From Jejubacter calystegiae (lineage in GTDB: Bacteria; Pseudomonadota; Gammaproteobacteria; Enterobacterales; Enterobacteriaceae), in assembly GCF_005671395.1 (NCBI RefSeq), contig NZ_CP040428.1, positions 4,092,001-4,156,000 on the forward strand: DNA of 64,000 nt. The letters run 5' to 3'. This document shows positions 8,658 through 17,700 of this stretch, piece by piece. Made by a program: the position numbers and the translations under genes. The number at the start of each line of letters is the position of its first letter. Position 1 is the stretch's first letter. Under the pieces are notes generated by a model. That model searched no databases and was not told where the DNA came from. It worked only from the letters and a program-made list of their open reading frames with translations.

Positions 8658-9743
8658 CTATTCGGAGCTTCCCCAGGCCCGAAGTCTGACCCGTGCCTGT
8701 AACCCCGGCTGCGGCGTGCGATTATTCAGTAACAGACGCCCCTGGTGCAGTTGCGCGATACGACTGACGATGCTCAGTCCCAGCCCGACGCCACCGTAGC
8801 GGCTGTCCATACGCACAAAAGCCTGGCTCAGTTTCTCGCGCTGGCTCTCATTGATGCCAGGCCCTTCATCCTCGACGCTCAGTTGCGGCAGCGGTGAGGC
8901 GGTGATGCTCAGGGTGATAGCGCTGCCTTGCGGGCTGTAACGGTGGGCGTTTTCCACCAGATTGCGCAGTACCACTCGCAGTAGCGTGGCATCGCCGCGC
9001 ACCGCCACATCGTCTGCCAGGTTCAGAACCAGACGCTGCTGACGCCGGGACAGCATGGTCTCCAGCTCTTCCCAGAGAGGCGTGACCACGTCACCTGCCA
9101 GCATCACTCGCTGGTAATTTCCGGCGGCAAAAGCCTGCCCAACCCGGCTGAGCTGCAGCAGTTGCGCCACCCGTTCTTGCATCTGCTCCAGACGCGCCAG
9201 CAGAGGCTCAATGCCGGTTGTTCCCTGTCGCGCCTGCGCTTCCAGCAGACCCTGTATCTCTTCCAGCGGCATCTGCAACGCACTGGCGACATCGCGACTG
9301 AACATTCGTTCGTTTTCCAGCATCGCGGAAAGACGTGACACCAGTTGATTCAGCGCCCCCACCACCGCAGTGACCTCGGTCACCTGCCCCCTGGGCGCCA
9401 GCGGCGTCAGATTTTCAGCATCACGGCTTTTTAGCTCATGCTGCAAGCGGTCCAGAGGGCGGGTTATCAGCTTGATGGCCTGATAGCAGAACAGCAGCGT
9501 CAGCGTCACCATAATCAACCCCGGGACGATGAGACTGGTCAGCGCCTGGTGGATCTCGCGTCGCAGGTGGTTGTGGTAGTGATGGTTGTCCAGCGCACCC
9601 TGCACCAGATAGCGGATCTGATCCCGACTTTCGTGCCACAGCCAGAAGGTGCCAGACAGCTGACAAACCACCAGAATGGCGCCGATAACCAGCATCAACC
9701 AGCTGCGTAGCGTCAATGGCCGGAGAAGTCGCGGGTTAAGCAT
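8658..9743 (-). CDS. Orphan BasS/PmrB-like sensor kinase lacking the phospho-accepting histidine
   Basis: A 361-residue membrane protein clearly related along its length to BasS (PmrB), the Fe/Al/acid sensor of lipid A modification genes. Two membrane helices (about 15-36 and 70-90) flank a short periplasmic loop, then HAMP-like and ATPase regions follow. The N box NLVENAHRYS (261-270), G1 EGPGI (293-297) and G2 GVGLGLSIV (318-326) are intact. The H box, DVAHELRTPL in BasS, reads DVASALQMPL (151-160), so the catalytic His is Ser154. The periplasmic ExxE reads EIHQ (63-66). No response regulator is adjacent. The ATG at 9743 aligns with BasS; the frame is open to 9812. It is likely a pseudokinase or decaying paralogue. 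Confidence 0.85.
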   Translation of the reverse strand: MLNPRLLRPLTLRSWLMLVIGAILVVCQLSGTFWLWHESRDQIRYLVQGALDNHHYHNHLRREIHQALTSLIVPGLIMVTLTLLFCYQAIKLITRPLDRLQHELKSRDAENLTPLAPRGQVTEVTAVVGALNQLVSRLSAMLENERMFSRDVASALQMPLEEIQGLLEAQARQGTTGIEPLLARLEQMQERVAQLLQLSRVGQAFAAGNYQRVMLAGDVVTPLWEELETMLSRRQQRLVLNLADDVAVRGDATLLRVVLRNLVENAHRYSPQGSAITLSITASPLPQLSVEDEGPGINESQREKLSQAFVRMDSRYGGVGLGLSIVSRIAQLHQGRLLLNNRTPQPGLQARVRLRAWGSSE

Positions 9744-9833
9744 TGCGTATCCCGAAGCAAAGAGAAAAGAGAGAGCCGACGCCAGAGCGTCATCAGGCGA
9801 ACAGGATAGCACAAGCGTACAGCCAAAAAAGAA

Positions 9834-9853
9834 ACGGCCCCGTGAGGGGCCGT
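9834..9853 (-). terminator. Terminator of the OprB-type porin gene
   Basis: An 8-bp perfect stem, ACGGCCCC-GTGA-GGGGCCGT, is followed on the minus strand by TTTCTTTTTT. It lies six bases past the porin stop codon, a classic factor-independent terminator that separates the porin from the kinase-like gene downstream. Confidence 0.9.
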
Positions 9854-9859
9854 GGAGGA

Positions 9860-11200
9860 TTAGAAGCTCAGGTTGGCGCTCAGACCGCCAATAAAGGCGT
9901 CGTCAACTTTGGTGACGGCGCCCGGGGCCGCAACGTACTGCAGGTTGGGACGCAGTTGCAGCCAGTTGGTGACATGGAAGTTATAGTAGATTTCGTAGTT
10001 GTATTCCGAGCCTTCCTGAATCGGCAGATAGGTCGGGCTGTTGTAATCCGCTACGCCATTTTCACGATTCTGAGCGCGCAGCATGCTGGTGTAGTCGGAG
10101 TTCACGTGGATACGCGCGGCACCGATACCGATCTCATCCTGAGGACGGGCGTCGAACGGACCTTTCCAGGCCAGAGAGATCGCCTGATAGTTGTCCGTCT
10201 TGGCCGTCTTATGGTCGTTCATCACCGCCTGCAGGGTCAGAGTCAGACCGCGGTCGGCGCTGCCGCCCTGGCTGAACAGCTGCTGCTGAGCAAGGATATA
10301 GCCGCCGTAGGAGTGAGCATCATCATGGTAAGCACCGTTGCGCCAGCTACTGTAGACATCGTCGTTGGTGGACGAGTAGTAGAAACCGATACGGTAGTTA
10401 CCCGGCAGGTTATCCGGCCCGAAGGTCGGTTTCCAGCCCAGTTCCACCGGCACCAGGTTGCCTTCGGTCGGGTTGAACTCCAGGCGGAAGCCGTCACCGC
10501 GATCGTAGTTGTAGGGGTTCTGGTTATAGAAGCCCACCTGCAGGAAGACTTCTGGGGTAAAGTTGAGTTTTACCCGTCCGCCCCACTGGGAGACCGGCCA
10601 GTTATACCAGTGGTCGCCGCGCCAGTTCCCGGCCTGACCACTACCGAAGGCCAGGTTCTGGAATTTACTGTCGAAGTTATCGAAATCTTCACCGACGGTC
10701 ACGCGACCGGCTTTGATATCCAGCACGTCGTTAAAGAAGCCCTTACGCAGCCAGAACTGAGTCAGACGCCAGGTCTGTCCGCGGCCGTAAACTTCCTGTA
10801 CCGAGGAGAGCATCCCGGTACGCGGATCGGCAACCTGATCGGAAAGGTTATTACCGTCACGGTTAGTGATGGTCATCTGGAATTCGGTGTCCTGCCAGTC
10901 CAGCAGTTTTTCAAGGTCGAGGTTGACCCCGAAGGCCCACTGATCGCTGTAGCGCGCAGTGGTAGAGGAGTTATAACCGCCAGCGAAGTTAGACGCGGCC
11001 TCCATGGTGTAATCAACGTTAAATTTAACCCCTTTCTGTTCCAGCGCGGCGCGGTCGCCGCCCCAGTCGCCAAACATCCAGGGTGAGTCATAGCTGAATG
11101 GCTCGCCCGCCGCAGAGGCGCCACCAGCAAAGAGCGCCAGGCACAGCGCGCTAAGCGCCAGAGCCCCGTGTTTTTTTGTCACTGCCTTCGATTGTTTCAT
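9860..11200 (-). CDS. OprB-family carbohydrate-selective porin
   Basis: A 446-residue outer-membrane protein. A signal peptide occupies residues 1-30 (basic start MKQSKAVTKKHG, hydrophobic core, GGASA cleavage). The mature part begins with the family-typical SPWMFGDWGGDRAALEQKGV and is rich in alternating aromatic beta strands, ending in the C-terminal Phe used for outer-membrane assembly (GLSANLSF). OprB porins pass glucose and other sugars in Pseudomonas and relatives. It is monocistronic: its own terminator follows and over 150 bases precede it. No sugar-use genes lie nearby, so the substrate is not known. It is not part of the E. coli gene order here and is probably acquired. Confidence 0.88.
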   Translation of the reverse strand: MKQSKAVTKKHGALALSALCLALFAGGASAAGEPFSYDSPWMFGDWGGDRAALEQKGVKFNVDYTMEAASNFAGGYNSSTTARYSDQWAFGVNLDLEKLLDWQDTEFQMTITNRDGNNLSDQVADPRTGMLSSVQEVYGRGQTWRLTQFWLRKGFFNDVLDIKAGRVTVGEDFDNFDSKFQNLAFGSGQAGNWRGDHWYNWPVSQWGGRVKLNFTPEVFLQVGFYNQNPYNYDRGDGFRLEFNPTEGNLVPVELGWKPTFGPDNLPGNYRIGFYYSSTNDDVYSSWRNGAYHDDAHSYGGYILAQQQLFSQGGSADRGLTLTLQAVMNDHKTAKTDNYQAISLAWKGPFDARPQDEIGIGAARIHVNSDYTSMLRAQNRENGVADYNSPTYLPIQEGSEYNYEIYYNFHVTNWLQLRPNLQYVAAPGAVTKVDDAFIGGLSANLSF

Positions 11201-11331
11201 AAGTCATTATTTTTTTAATGGAAATGGAGCCCGAGTGTAGGGCCGGTTACAGGGTAAGTTTTATAGATTTGTGCTGCAAAAAAAGTAACGAGGGAACTTT
11301 TTTGGAGAAATGAGATCGGGTGTGCAAAAAA

Positions 11332-11351
11332 GGGGGCTGAATCGAGCCCCC
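11332..11351 (-). terminator. Terminator of trpH-yciO
   Basis: The stem GGGGGCT-GAATCG-AGCCCCC is followed on the minus strand by TTTTTT. It lies 30 bases beyond the yciO stop and closes the trpH-yciO transcript. Confidence 0.9.
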
Positions 11352-11380
11352 GGTACGTTTCTTGTATATTTGTGCTCTGA

Positions 11381-12001
11381 TTACAGGAAGGGTTTCGCGT
11401 CTCCCATCCCTTCACGCAGCACCACCGGAGACTCTTCGGTCAGATCCACTACCGTGGTGGGTTTCTGACCCAGGTGACCGCCGTGAATAATCAGATCCAC
11501 CTGCTTTTCCAGCCGGTCTTTGATCTCTTCGGGATCCGACTCGGTAAACTCGCTGCCCGGCAGCATCAGCGAAGTCGAGAGCATCGGTTCGTTTAATCCC
11601 CCCAGCAGCGCCAGCGCAATCGGATTCGAAGGCACCCGAAGACCAATGGTCTTACGCTTTTCCTGCAGCAAACGACGCGGCACCTCTTTGGTCCCCTTAA
11701 GGATGAAGGTGTAATTCCCCGGCGTATTGTTTTTGATCAGACGGAATGCCACGTTGTCCACCCAGGCATAGGTCGACAGCTCCGACAGATCGCGGCACAT
11801 CAGCGTAAAGTTATGGCCTTTTTCCAGTTGACGGATTCGGCAGATGCGCTCCATGGCGTCCTTATTTTCCAGTCGGCAGCCCAGCGCATAGCCGGAGTCG
11901 GTGGGATAGACGATAACCCCGCCCTTCTGGACAATCTCCACCGCCTGGTTAATCAACCGCGGCTGTGGATTCTCCGGATGAATATAAAAAAACTGACTCA
12001 T
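11381..12001 (-). CDS. yciO: YciO, Sua5/YciO/YrdC family protein
   Basis: A 206-residue protein of the family whose other members (TsaC/YrdC, Sua5) make threonylcarbamoyl-AMP for tRNA t6A. The family motifs include the N-terminal GGVIVYPTDSGYALGC and the basic RLPSNPIA-like segment, here GLRVPSNPIALALL. YciO's own role is not settled, since it does not replace YrdC in E. coli. The ATG at 12001 overlaps the trpH stop (ATGA) and has GAGAGGG upstream; an upstream in-frame ATG at 12043 lies inside trpH and is rejected. It is co-transcribed with trpH as in E. coli. Confidence 0.94.
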   Translation of the reverse strand: MSQFFYIHPENPQPRLINQAVEIVQKGGVIVYPTDSGYALGCRLENKDAMERICRIRQLEKGHNFTLMCRDLSELSTYAWVDNVAFRLIKNNTPGNYTFILKGTKEVPRRLLQEKRKTIGLRVPSNPIALALLGGLNEPMLSTSLMLPGSEFTESDPEEIKDRLEKQVDLIIHGGHLGQKPTTVVDLTEESPVVLREGMGDAKPFL

Positions 12002-12903
12002 ACTGCCCTCTCTTCTTGTTCGGCGGTTTCCCAGCCTTGCCATACCGGCACGACATTCTCTGGCAGTCGCAGCCTGCGCCCCAACTCAATCCAGGCGCAG
12101 GGCTGATGAAAGTCGGAGCCCTGAGACGCCTGGAGTCCAAACTGCCGGGCGTACTGCGCCAGCTGATTGCGTTCGTTGGGCGCCTGCTGGCACTGCGCCA
12201 CTTCCATGGCATCGCCGCCCCACTGCGCGAACTGCCCCAACAGCCGTTTTAACCACTTTGCGGAGAGCCGGTAACGGCCAGGATGGGCCACCACCGCCAC
12301 TCCACCCGAATGGTGAATAACATCAATAGCTTGTTCTATTGTACACCACTGAGGGGGAACATAACCGGTTTTCCCCCGGGCCAGATAGTGCTTAAACACG
12401 TCGGCAAAGGAGTTAGCCCGCCCACACTCCACCAGGAAACGGGCGAAGTGGCCGCGGGTAATGGCTGCACCGCTGGCATGGCGTTGCGCCCCTTCCCAGG
12501 CCCCCGGAATACGTGCCTTTTCCAGCCGCTCGGCAATCAACCGTGCCCGCTCGGTGCGACGCTCTCCCTGCTGCGCAAGAAAGGTCGTCAACGCCGGATG
12601 TTCAGGATCCATATTCAAACCCACAATATGAATTTCATGATTTTCCCAGACCGTGGAGATCTCCACCCCATTCACCAGATGCAGCGCCAGGCCCTGACGA
12701 TCAATGGCCTCCCGGGCCGCCGCCAGACCGGACACGCTGTCATGATCGGTAATCGCCAGCACATCCACCTCCTGAGCGACGGCACGTTCCACCAGCTTTT
12801 CGGGTGACAGCAGGCCATCGGAGGCGGTGGTGTGACTGTGAAGATCGTAAAGTAATTCGCCCAAACTGGCTCCCGTTCTGGTCGTTATCAAGTGACGGGA
12901 CAT
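11998..12903 (-). CDS. rnm: TrpH/RNase AM (Rnm), PHP-domain 5'-3' exonuclease
   Basis: A PHP-family metal-dependent phosphoesterase of about 301 residues; the E. coli protein (YciV/TrpH) acts as a 5'-3' exonuclease on RNA and short oligonucleotides. The metal-binding motifs appear in order: YDLHSHTTASDG near the N-terminus, AITDHD, GVEIST, AHPGR and SQGSDFHQP near the C-terminus. The start is uncertain: ATGs at 12939 and 12903 both extend beyond the E. coli N-terminus, neither has a strong ribosome binding site, and 12939 would overlap the trp promoter. It is divergent from the trp operon and overlaps yciO. Confidence 0.92.
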   Translation of the reverse strand: MSRHLITTRTGASLGELLYDLHSHTTASDGLLSPEKLVERAVAQEVDVLAITDHDSVSGLAAAREAIDRQGLALHLVNGVEISTVWENHEIHIVGLNMDPEHPALTTFLAQQGERRTERARLIAERLEKARIPGAWEGAQRHASGAAITRGHFARFLVECGRANSFADVFKHYLARGKTGYVPPQWCTIEQAIDVIHHSGGVAVVAHPGRYRLSAKWLKRLLGQFAQWGGDAMEVAQCQQAPNERNQLAQYARQFGLQASQGSDFHQPCAWIELGRRLRLPENVVPVWQGWETAEQEERAV

Positions 12904-12932
12904 CATAACGGTCAGCGCGTGAAAAATCGCTA

Positions 12933-12969
12933 TTGACATTAGGCTCCCGAACCAGTTAACTAGTACGCA
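12933..12969 (+). promoter_or_regulatory. trp promoter and TrpR operator
   Basis: The -35 TTGACA (12933-12938) and -10 TTAACT (12956-12961) are 17 bases apart. The -10 is embedded in the near-palindrome CGAACCAGTTAACTAGTACG (12949-12968), which differs from the E. coli trp operator by a single base in this core. TrpR with bound tryptophan should therefore block polymerase binding as in E. coli. Confidence 0.93.
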
Positions 12970-12999
12970 GGTTCACTTGAGAATAAAAAGGTATCTGCC

Positions 13000-13047
13000 A
13001 TGACAATCGTAATGCTCCTGAACACCCCCTGGTGGCGCAGCTCCTGA
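13000..13047 (+). CDS. trpL: trp leader peptide
   Basis: A 15-codon leader peptide, MTIVMLLNTPWWRSS, with tandem Trp codons at 13030-13035 and an AAAAGG site upstream. It is the sensor of the trp attenuator: ribosome stalling at the Trp codons when charged tRNA-Trp is scarce favours the antiterminator. It differs from the E. coli leader before the Trp-Trp pair but keeps WWR followed by Ser. Confidence 0.93.
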   Translation: MTIVMLLNTPWWRSS

Positions 13048-13090
13048 ATAGGGTCCGTGCTGTTCGTTGCGCCGCGCAATGCAGATACCA

Positions 13091-13117
13091 GGCCCGCCAT
13101 TAAGCGGGCCTTTTTTT
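13091..13117 (+). terminator. trp attenuator
   Basis: The stem GGCCCGC-CATTAA-GCGGGCC is followed by seven T residues, 25 bases before trpE. It is the 3:4 terminator of the trp leader, and upstream GC-rich segments between 13031 and 13075 supply the competing pairings. Confidence 0.95.
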
Positions 13118-13141
13118 GAACAAAATTTCAGGAATATCGAG

Positions 13142-14704
13142 ATGTTAAACGCCAAACCTGCACTGGAACTGATTGCCCGCGAAGCGCCCTATCGTGAAAA
13201 TCCCGATGCGCTGTTCCAGCAACTTTGTGGCGCCCGTCCGGCCACCCTGCTGCTGGAGTCTGCGGATATTGTGAGCAAGGACTCTCTGAAAAGCATGCTG
13301 CTAGTGGACAGCGCCCTGCGTATCAGCGCTCTCGGTCATGTGGTAACCGTGCAGGCGCTCTCCGCTAACGGCGCCGCGCTGCTGCCGTTGCTGGATGCCG
13401 CGCTGCCTGCAAGCGTGGGCAATCGCATCTCGCCGCTGTGTCGCGAGCTCACCTTCCCGGATCCGGACAGCACCCTGGACGAGGACAGCCGTCTGCGTTC
13501 GCTGTCGGTATTTGATGCTCTGCGACTGATGACCACCCTGGTAGAAGCCCCGGAGCACGAGCGTGAAGCCATGTTCTTCGGCGGCCTGTTTGCCTATGAT
13601 CTGGTCGCAGGCTTTGAAAATCTGCCGCCGCTGCGCCAGGGCAACCGCTGCCCCGACTACTGCTTCTATCTGGCCGAAACCCTGGTGGTGATCGACCATC
13701 AGAAAAAGAGCTGCCGCCTGCAGGCCAGCCTGTTTAGCGACGACAGCCGCGAACGCGACCGTCTGACGCAGCGCCTGGCGGCGCTGGACAAGCAGATGCA
13801 GGTTGCTCCACAACTGCTTCCGGCCCAGTCCGTGCCGCAAATGACCTTAAGCTGCAACCAGACCGACGAAGAGTACGGCGCCGTGGTCAGCCAGATGCAG
13901 CAGGCCATTCGCATCGGAGAGATCTTCCAGGTCGTTCCGTCGCGCCGCTTCTCTCTGCCCTGCCCGTCGCCGCTGGCGGCCTATCAGGTGCTGAAGCAGA
14001 GCAACCCCAGCCCCTATATGTTCTATATGCAGGATGCCGACTTCACGCTGTTTGGCGCCTCGCCGGAAAGCTCGCTCAAATATGACGCAACCTCGCGCCA
14101 GATTGAGATCTACCCCATCGCAGGAACCCGCCATCGCGGACGCCGCGCTGATGGAACGCTGGACCACGACCTGGACAGCCGTATCGAACTGGAAATGCGC
14201 ACCGACCATAAAGAGCTGTCGGAGCACCTGATGCTGGTGGATCTGGCCCGTAACGACCTGGCGCGTATCTGCACCCCGGGCAGCCGCTATGTGGCGGATC
14301 TGACCAAGGTGGATCGTTACTCATTCGTGATGCATCTGGTTTCCAGAGTGGTGGGCGAACTGCGTCAGGATCTGGATGTACTGCACGCCTACCGGGCCTG
14401 CATGAATATGGGCACCCTGAGCGGCGCCCCCAAGGTTCGCGCCATGCAGCTTATCGCCGAAGCCGAGGGCGAACGCCGCGGCAGTTATGGCGGCGCCGTC
14501 GGTTACTTCACCGCCGATGGCTCCCTCGACACCTGCATCGTTATCCGCTCCGCCTGGGTTGAAGACGGCATTGCTACCGTTCAGGCCGGTGCCGGTGTGG
14601 TTCTGGACTCGGTTCCCCAGTCGGAAGCAGACGAAACCCGTAACAAAGCCCGCGCGGTACTGCGCGCCATTGCCACGGCTCACCATTCACAGGAGATCTT
14701 CTGA
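13142..14704 (+). CDS. trpE: Anthranilate synthase component I
   Basis: A 520-residue chorismate-using subunit that forms anthranilate with ammonia supplied by TrpG. The family C-terminal domain is intact ([61 protein letters not shown] and [12 protein letters not shown]). The N-terminal LLLESADI segment corresponds to the tryptophan feedback site of E. coli TrpE. The start at 13142 gives the E. coli length; the frame is open upstream into the attenuator, so 13067 is rejected. Its stop overlaps the trpG start (TGATG), coupling the two subunits. Confidence 0.98.
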   Translation: MLNAKPALELIAREAPYRENPDALFQQLCGARPATLLLESADIVSKDSLKSMLLVDSALRISALGHVVTVQALSANGAALLPLLDAALPASVGNRISPLCRELTFPDPDSTLDEDSRLRSLSVFDALRLMTTLVEAPEHEREAMFFGGLFAYDLVAGFENLPPLRQGNRCPDYCFYLAETLVVIDHQKKSCRLQASLFSDDSRERDRLTQRLAALDKQMQVAPQLLPAQSVPQMTLSCNQTDEEYGAVVSQMQQAIRIGEIFQVVPSRRFSLPCPSPLAAYQVLKQSNPSPYMFYMQDADFTLFGASPESSLKYDATSRQIEIYPIAGTRHRGRRADGTLDHDLDSRIELEMRTDHKELSEHLMLVDLARNDLARICTPGSRYVADLTKVDRYSFVMHLVSRVVGELRQDLDVLHAYRACMNMGTLSGAPKVRAMQLIAEAEGERRGSYGGAVGYFTADGSLDTCIVIRSAWVEDGIATVQAGAGVVLDSVPQSEADETRNKARAVLRAIATAHHSQEIF

Positions 14705-15321
14705 TGGCCGATATTCTGCTGCTCGACAATATTGACTCCTTCACCTGGAACCTGGTGGATCAGCTGCGTGCCAATGGCCATCAGGTGGTGATTTATCGCA
14801 ACCAGGTTCCGGCGCACACCATTCTGGAGCGTCTGGCCCAGATGGAAAATCCGGTGCTGATGCTCTCTCCGGGCCCCGGAGCGCCTGCCCAGGCAGGCTG
14901 TATGCCGGAGCTGCTTAATACCCTGCGCGGTCGTCTGCCGATTATCGGCATCTGCCTGGGCCACCAGGCCATCGTGGAAGCTTACGGCGGTCACGTGGGC
15001 CAGGCCGGTGAAATCCTGCACGGCAAAGCTTCCGCCATTACTCACGATGGTGAAGCCATGTTTGCCGGTCTGCCTAACCCGCTGCCAGTGGCGCGCTACC
15101 ACTCGCTGGTGGGCAGCCAGGTTCCGGCCACGCTAACGGTCAACGCCACCTTTAATGACATGGTAATGGCGGTACGCCACGACGCCGACCGGGTATGTGG
15201 TTTCCAGTTCCATCCGGAATCCATTCTGACCACCCTGGGCGCCAGACTTCTTGAGCAGACCCTGGCATGGGCGCTCAGCGACCCACAAAAAAATGCGGTC
15301 ACTAACGAGGGGGAAGCGTGA
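14704..15321 (+). CDS. trpG: Anthranilate synthase component II (glutamine amidotransferase), separate from trpD
   Basis: A 205-residue class I glutamine amidotransferase that feeds ammonia to TrpE. The catalytic triad is visible: Cys84 in GICLGHQA, and His170 and Glu172 in FQFHPES. In E. coli this domain is fused to phosphoribosyltransferase as one TrpD protein; here it ends in its own TGA at 15319-15321 and trpD starts afresh. The last 15 residues ([13 protein letters not shown]) have no counterpart in the fused protein, and AACGAGGGGG just before the junction supplies a ribosome binding site. This suggests a genuinely separate gene rather than a recent frameshift. Confidence 0.96.
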   Translation: MADILLLDNIDSFTWNLVDQLRANGHQVVIYRNQVPAHTILERLAQMENPVLMLSPGPGAPAQAGCMPELLNTLRGRLPIIGICLGHQAIVEAYGGHVGQAGEILHGKASAITHDGEAMFAGLPNPLPVARYHSLVGSQVPATLTVNATFNDMVMAVRHDADRVCGFQFHPESILTTLGARLLEQTLAWALSDPQKNAVTNEGEA

Positions 15322-16319
15322 TGCAACCGATTCTGGAGAAACTGTTTCAGTCCCGGATACTGAGCCGGGACGAAAGCCATCGCCTGTTTTCCGCCATCGT
15401 GCGCGGCGAGCTGGAACAAACTCAATTGGCAGCGGCGTTGATCAGTATGAAAGTACGCGGTGAAGATCCCGTTGAGATCGCCGGGGCCGCTTCCGCCCTG
15501 CTGGAAGATGCCCAGCCGTTCCCGCGCCCGGACTACCGCTTTGCCGATATCGTCGGTACCGGCGGCGACGGCAGTAACAGCATTAATATTTCCACCGCCA
15601 GCGCTTTTGTGGCCGCGGCTGCAGGAATGAAGGTCGCCAAACACGGCAATCGTAGCGTCTCCAGCCGTTCCGGCTCTTCCGATCTGCTGGCCGCCTTTGG
15701 CATCCGGCTGGATATGAGCGCCGAAGCCTCGCGCCAGGCGCTGGACGAACTGGGCGTCTGCTTCCTGTTCGCTCCCCAGTACCATACCGGCTTTCGCCAC
15801 GCCATGCCGGTGCGTCAACAGCTGAAAACCCGCACCCTGTTTAACGTGCTGGGACCTCTGATTAACCCCGCCCATCCGCCGCTGGCGTTGATTGGCGTTT
15901 ACAGCCCGGAGCTGGTACTGCCAATCGCCGAAACCCTTAAGGTCCTGGGCTATCAGCGAGCAGCCGTGGTTCACAGCGGCGGCATGGACGAAGTCTCCCT
16001 GCATGCCGACACCCAGGTAGCGGAGCTGAAAGACGGCAAGATCGACAGTTATCAACTGAGCGCCGCAGATTTTGGCCTGAAAGGCTACGCGAAACAGGCG
16101 CTTGCCGGTGGAACGCCTGAAGAAAACCGTGACATTCTGACTCGCCTGTTACAAGGTAAGGGAGAAGAGGCTCACGCATGCGCAGTGGCGGCCAATGTCG
16201 CCATGCTGATGCGTCTCCACGGCCAGGAAAATCTCCGGGAAAATGCCAGCCATGCGCTGGAAGTGATTCACAGCGGCGCGGCATGGTCACGCGTGGCCGC
16301 ACTGGCAGCAAGAGGGTAA
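15321..16319 (+). CDS. trpD: Anthranilate phosphoribosyltransferase
   Basis: A 332-residue enzyme that joins anthranilate to PRPP. The PRPP-binding motif [14 protein letters not shown] and the anthranilate-site motifs KHGNRSVSS and [10 protein letters not shown] are intact. The ATG at 15321 overlaps the trpG stop by one base (TGATG); a GTG at 15318 is a possible alternative start. Everything from MQPILEKLF onward matches the C-terminal half of the fused E. coli TrpD. An internal trp promoter is known within E. coli trpD; I did not try to place one. Confidence 0.97.
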   Translation: MQPILEKLFQSRILSRDESHRLFSAIVRGELEQTQLAAALISMKVRGEDPVEIAGAASALLEDAQPFPRPDYRFADIVGTGGDGSNSINISTASAFVAAAAGMKVAKHGNRSVSSRSGSSDLLAAFGIRLDMSAEASRQALDELGVCFLFAPQYHTGFRHAMPVRQQLKTRTLFNVLGPLINPAHPPLALIGVYSPELVLPIAETLKVLGYQRAAVVHSGGMDEVSLHADTQVAELKDGKIDSYQLSAADFGLKGYAKQALAGGTPEENRDILTRLLQGKGEEAHACAVAANVAMLMRLHGQENLRENASHALEVIHSGAAWSRVAALAARG

Positions 16320-16327
16320 CCGAGAGT

Positions 16328-17689
16328 ATGAAGGACACTGTTTTAGCGCGTATCGTCGCGGATAAGGCCATCTGGGTCGAAGCCCGTAAGGCGCAGCAAC
16401 CACTGGCGTCATTCCAGAATGAGACCGTCCCGAGTGTGCGCAACTTCTATGATGCACTACGGGGATCGCGCACCGCGTTTATTCTGGAGTGCAAAAAGGC
16501 TTCGCCTTCGAAGGGTCTGATCCGTGAGGATTTCGATCCGGTGCGCATCGCCGGTATCTATCGCCACTATGCTTCCGCCATTTCGGTCCTGACGGACGAA
16601 AAATATTTCCAGGGCAGCTTCGACTTCCTGCCGCTGGTGAGCCAGACCGTGACTCAGCCGGTACTGTGCAAAGATTTTATTATCGACCCTTATCAGATCT
16701 GGCTGGCCCGCCACTACCAGGCCGACGCCTGCCTGCTGATGCTGTCGGTACTGGACGATGAGCAGTACCAGCAGTTGGCCGCCGTAGCCCATAGCCTGAA
16801 TATGGGCGTTCTGACCGAGGTCAGTAACGAAGAGGAGCTGGAGCGCGCCATTCACCTGAAGGCGAAAGTGGTTGGCATTAATAACCGCGACCTGCGCGAT
16901 CTCTCTATCGATCTGGACCGTACCCGTCAACTGGCGCCGCGTCTGGGACACGACGTAACGGTGATTAGCGAATCTGGTATTAACCGCTATGCCCAGATTC
17001 GCGAACTGAGCCGTTATGCCAACGGCTTTCTTATCGGCTCCGCGCTGATGGGCGAGGAAAACCTTGAGTCCGCAGTACGTCGGGTACTGCTGGGTGAAAA
17101 TAAGGTCTGCGGCCTGACCCGCCCGCAGGATGCGCTGGCCGCCTGTGAGGCCGGTGCCGTTTACGGTGGATTGATCTTCGTCCCTTCCTCGCCGCGTGCG
17201 GTGAGCGAGCAGCAGGCCAGAGCCGTAATGGCGGGCGCTCCGCTACGCTACGTCGGGGTATTTCGCGACGTACCCACGGGCGAGGTAGCCGCCACCGCGC
17301 AACGCCTTGGTCTGTATGCAGTTCAGCTACACGGTCATGAGGATCAGGCGTATATCGACGCCCTGCGCCAGGCGCTCCCGAAAGAGGTCGCTATCTGGAA
17401 GGCCGTGAGCGTAGGCAGAACCCTGCCGCCCCGGGATCTGAAGCAGGTGGATAAATGGCTACTCGATAACGGCAACGGCGGAAGCGGCCAGCGCTTCGAC
17501 TGGTCGCTACTGGCAGGCCAGCCGCTGAGCGGCGTGATGCTGGCCGGTGGCCTGAGCGCCGACAACTGCGTGGATGCCGCTCAGGCAGGCTACGACGGTC
17601 TGGATTTTAACTCCGGCGTGGAAAGCGCCCCGGGAATCAAAGATGCCAACAAGCTGACGGCGGTCTTTCAGACTTTGCGGGCTTATTAA
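16328..17689 (+). CDS. trpC: Bifunctional indole-3-glycerol-phosphate synthase / phosphoribosylanthranilate isomerase
   Basis: A 453-residue two-domain enzyme for two consecutive steps of tryptophan synthesis. The N-terminal IGPS barrel (about 1-255) shows [36 protein letters not shown] and NNRDL. The C-terminal TrpF barrel follows (about 256-453), with [19 protein letters not shown] and [10 protein letters not shown]. The TrpC-TrpF fusion is as in E. coli. The ATG at 16328 lies nine bases after the trpD stop; the frame is open upstream inside trpD but those starts are rejected. Confidence 0.97.
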   Translation: MKDTVLARIVADKAIWVEARKAQQPLASFQNETVPSVRNFYDALRGSRTAFILECKKASPSKGLIREDFDPVRIAGIYRHYASAISVLTDEKYFQGSFDFLPLVSQTVTQPVLCKDFIIDPYQIWLARHYQADACLLMLSVLDDEQYQQLAAVAHSLNMGVLTEVSNEEELERAIHLKAKVVGINNRDLRDLSIDLDRTRQLAPRLGHDVTVISESGINRYAQIRELSRYANGFLIGSALMGEENLESAVRRVLLGENKVCGLTRPQDALAACEAGAVYGGLIFVPSSPRAVSEQQARAVMAGAPLRYVGVFRDVPTGEVAATAQRLGLYAVQLHGHEDQAYIDALRQALPKEVAIWKAVSVGRTLPPRDLKQVDKWLLDNGNGGSGQRFDWSLLAGQPLSGVMLAGGLSADNCVDAAQAGYDGLDFNSGVESAPGIKDANKLTAVFQTLRAY

Positions 17690-17700
17690 GGAAGAAAATC

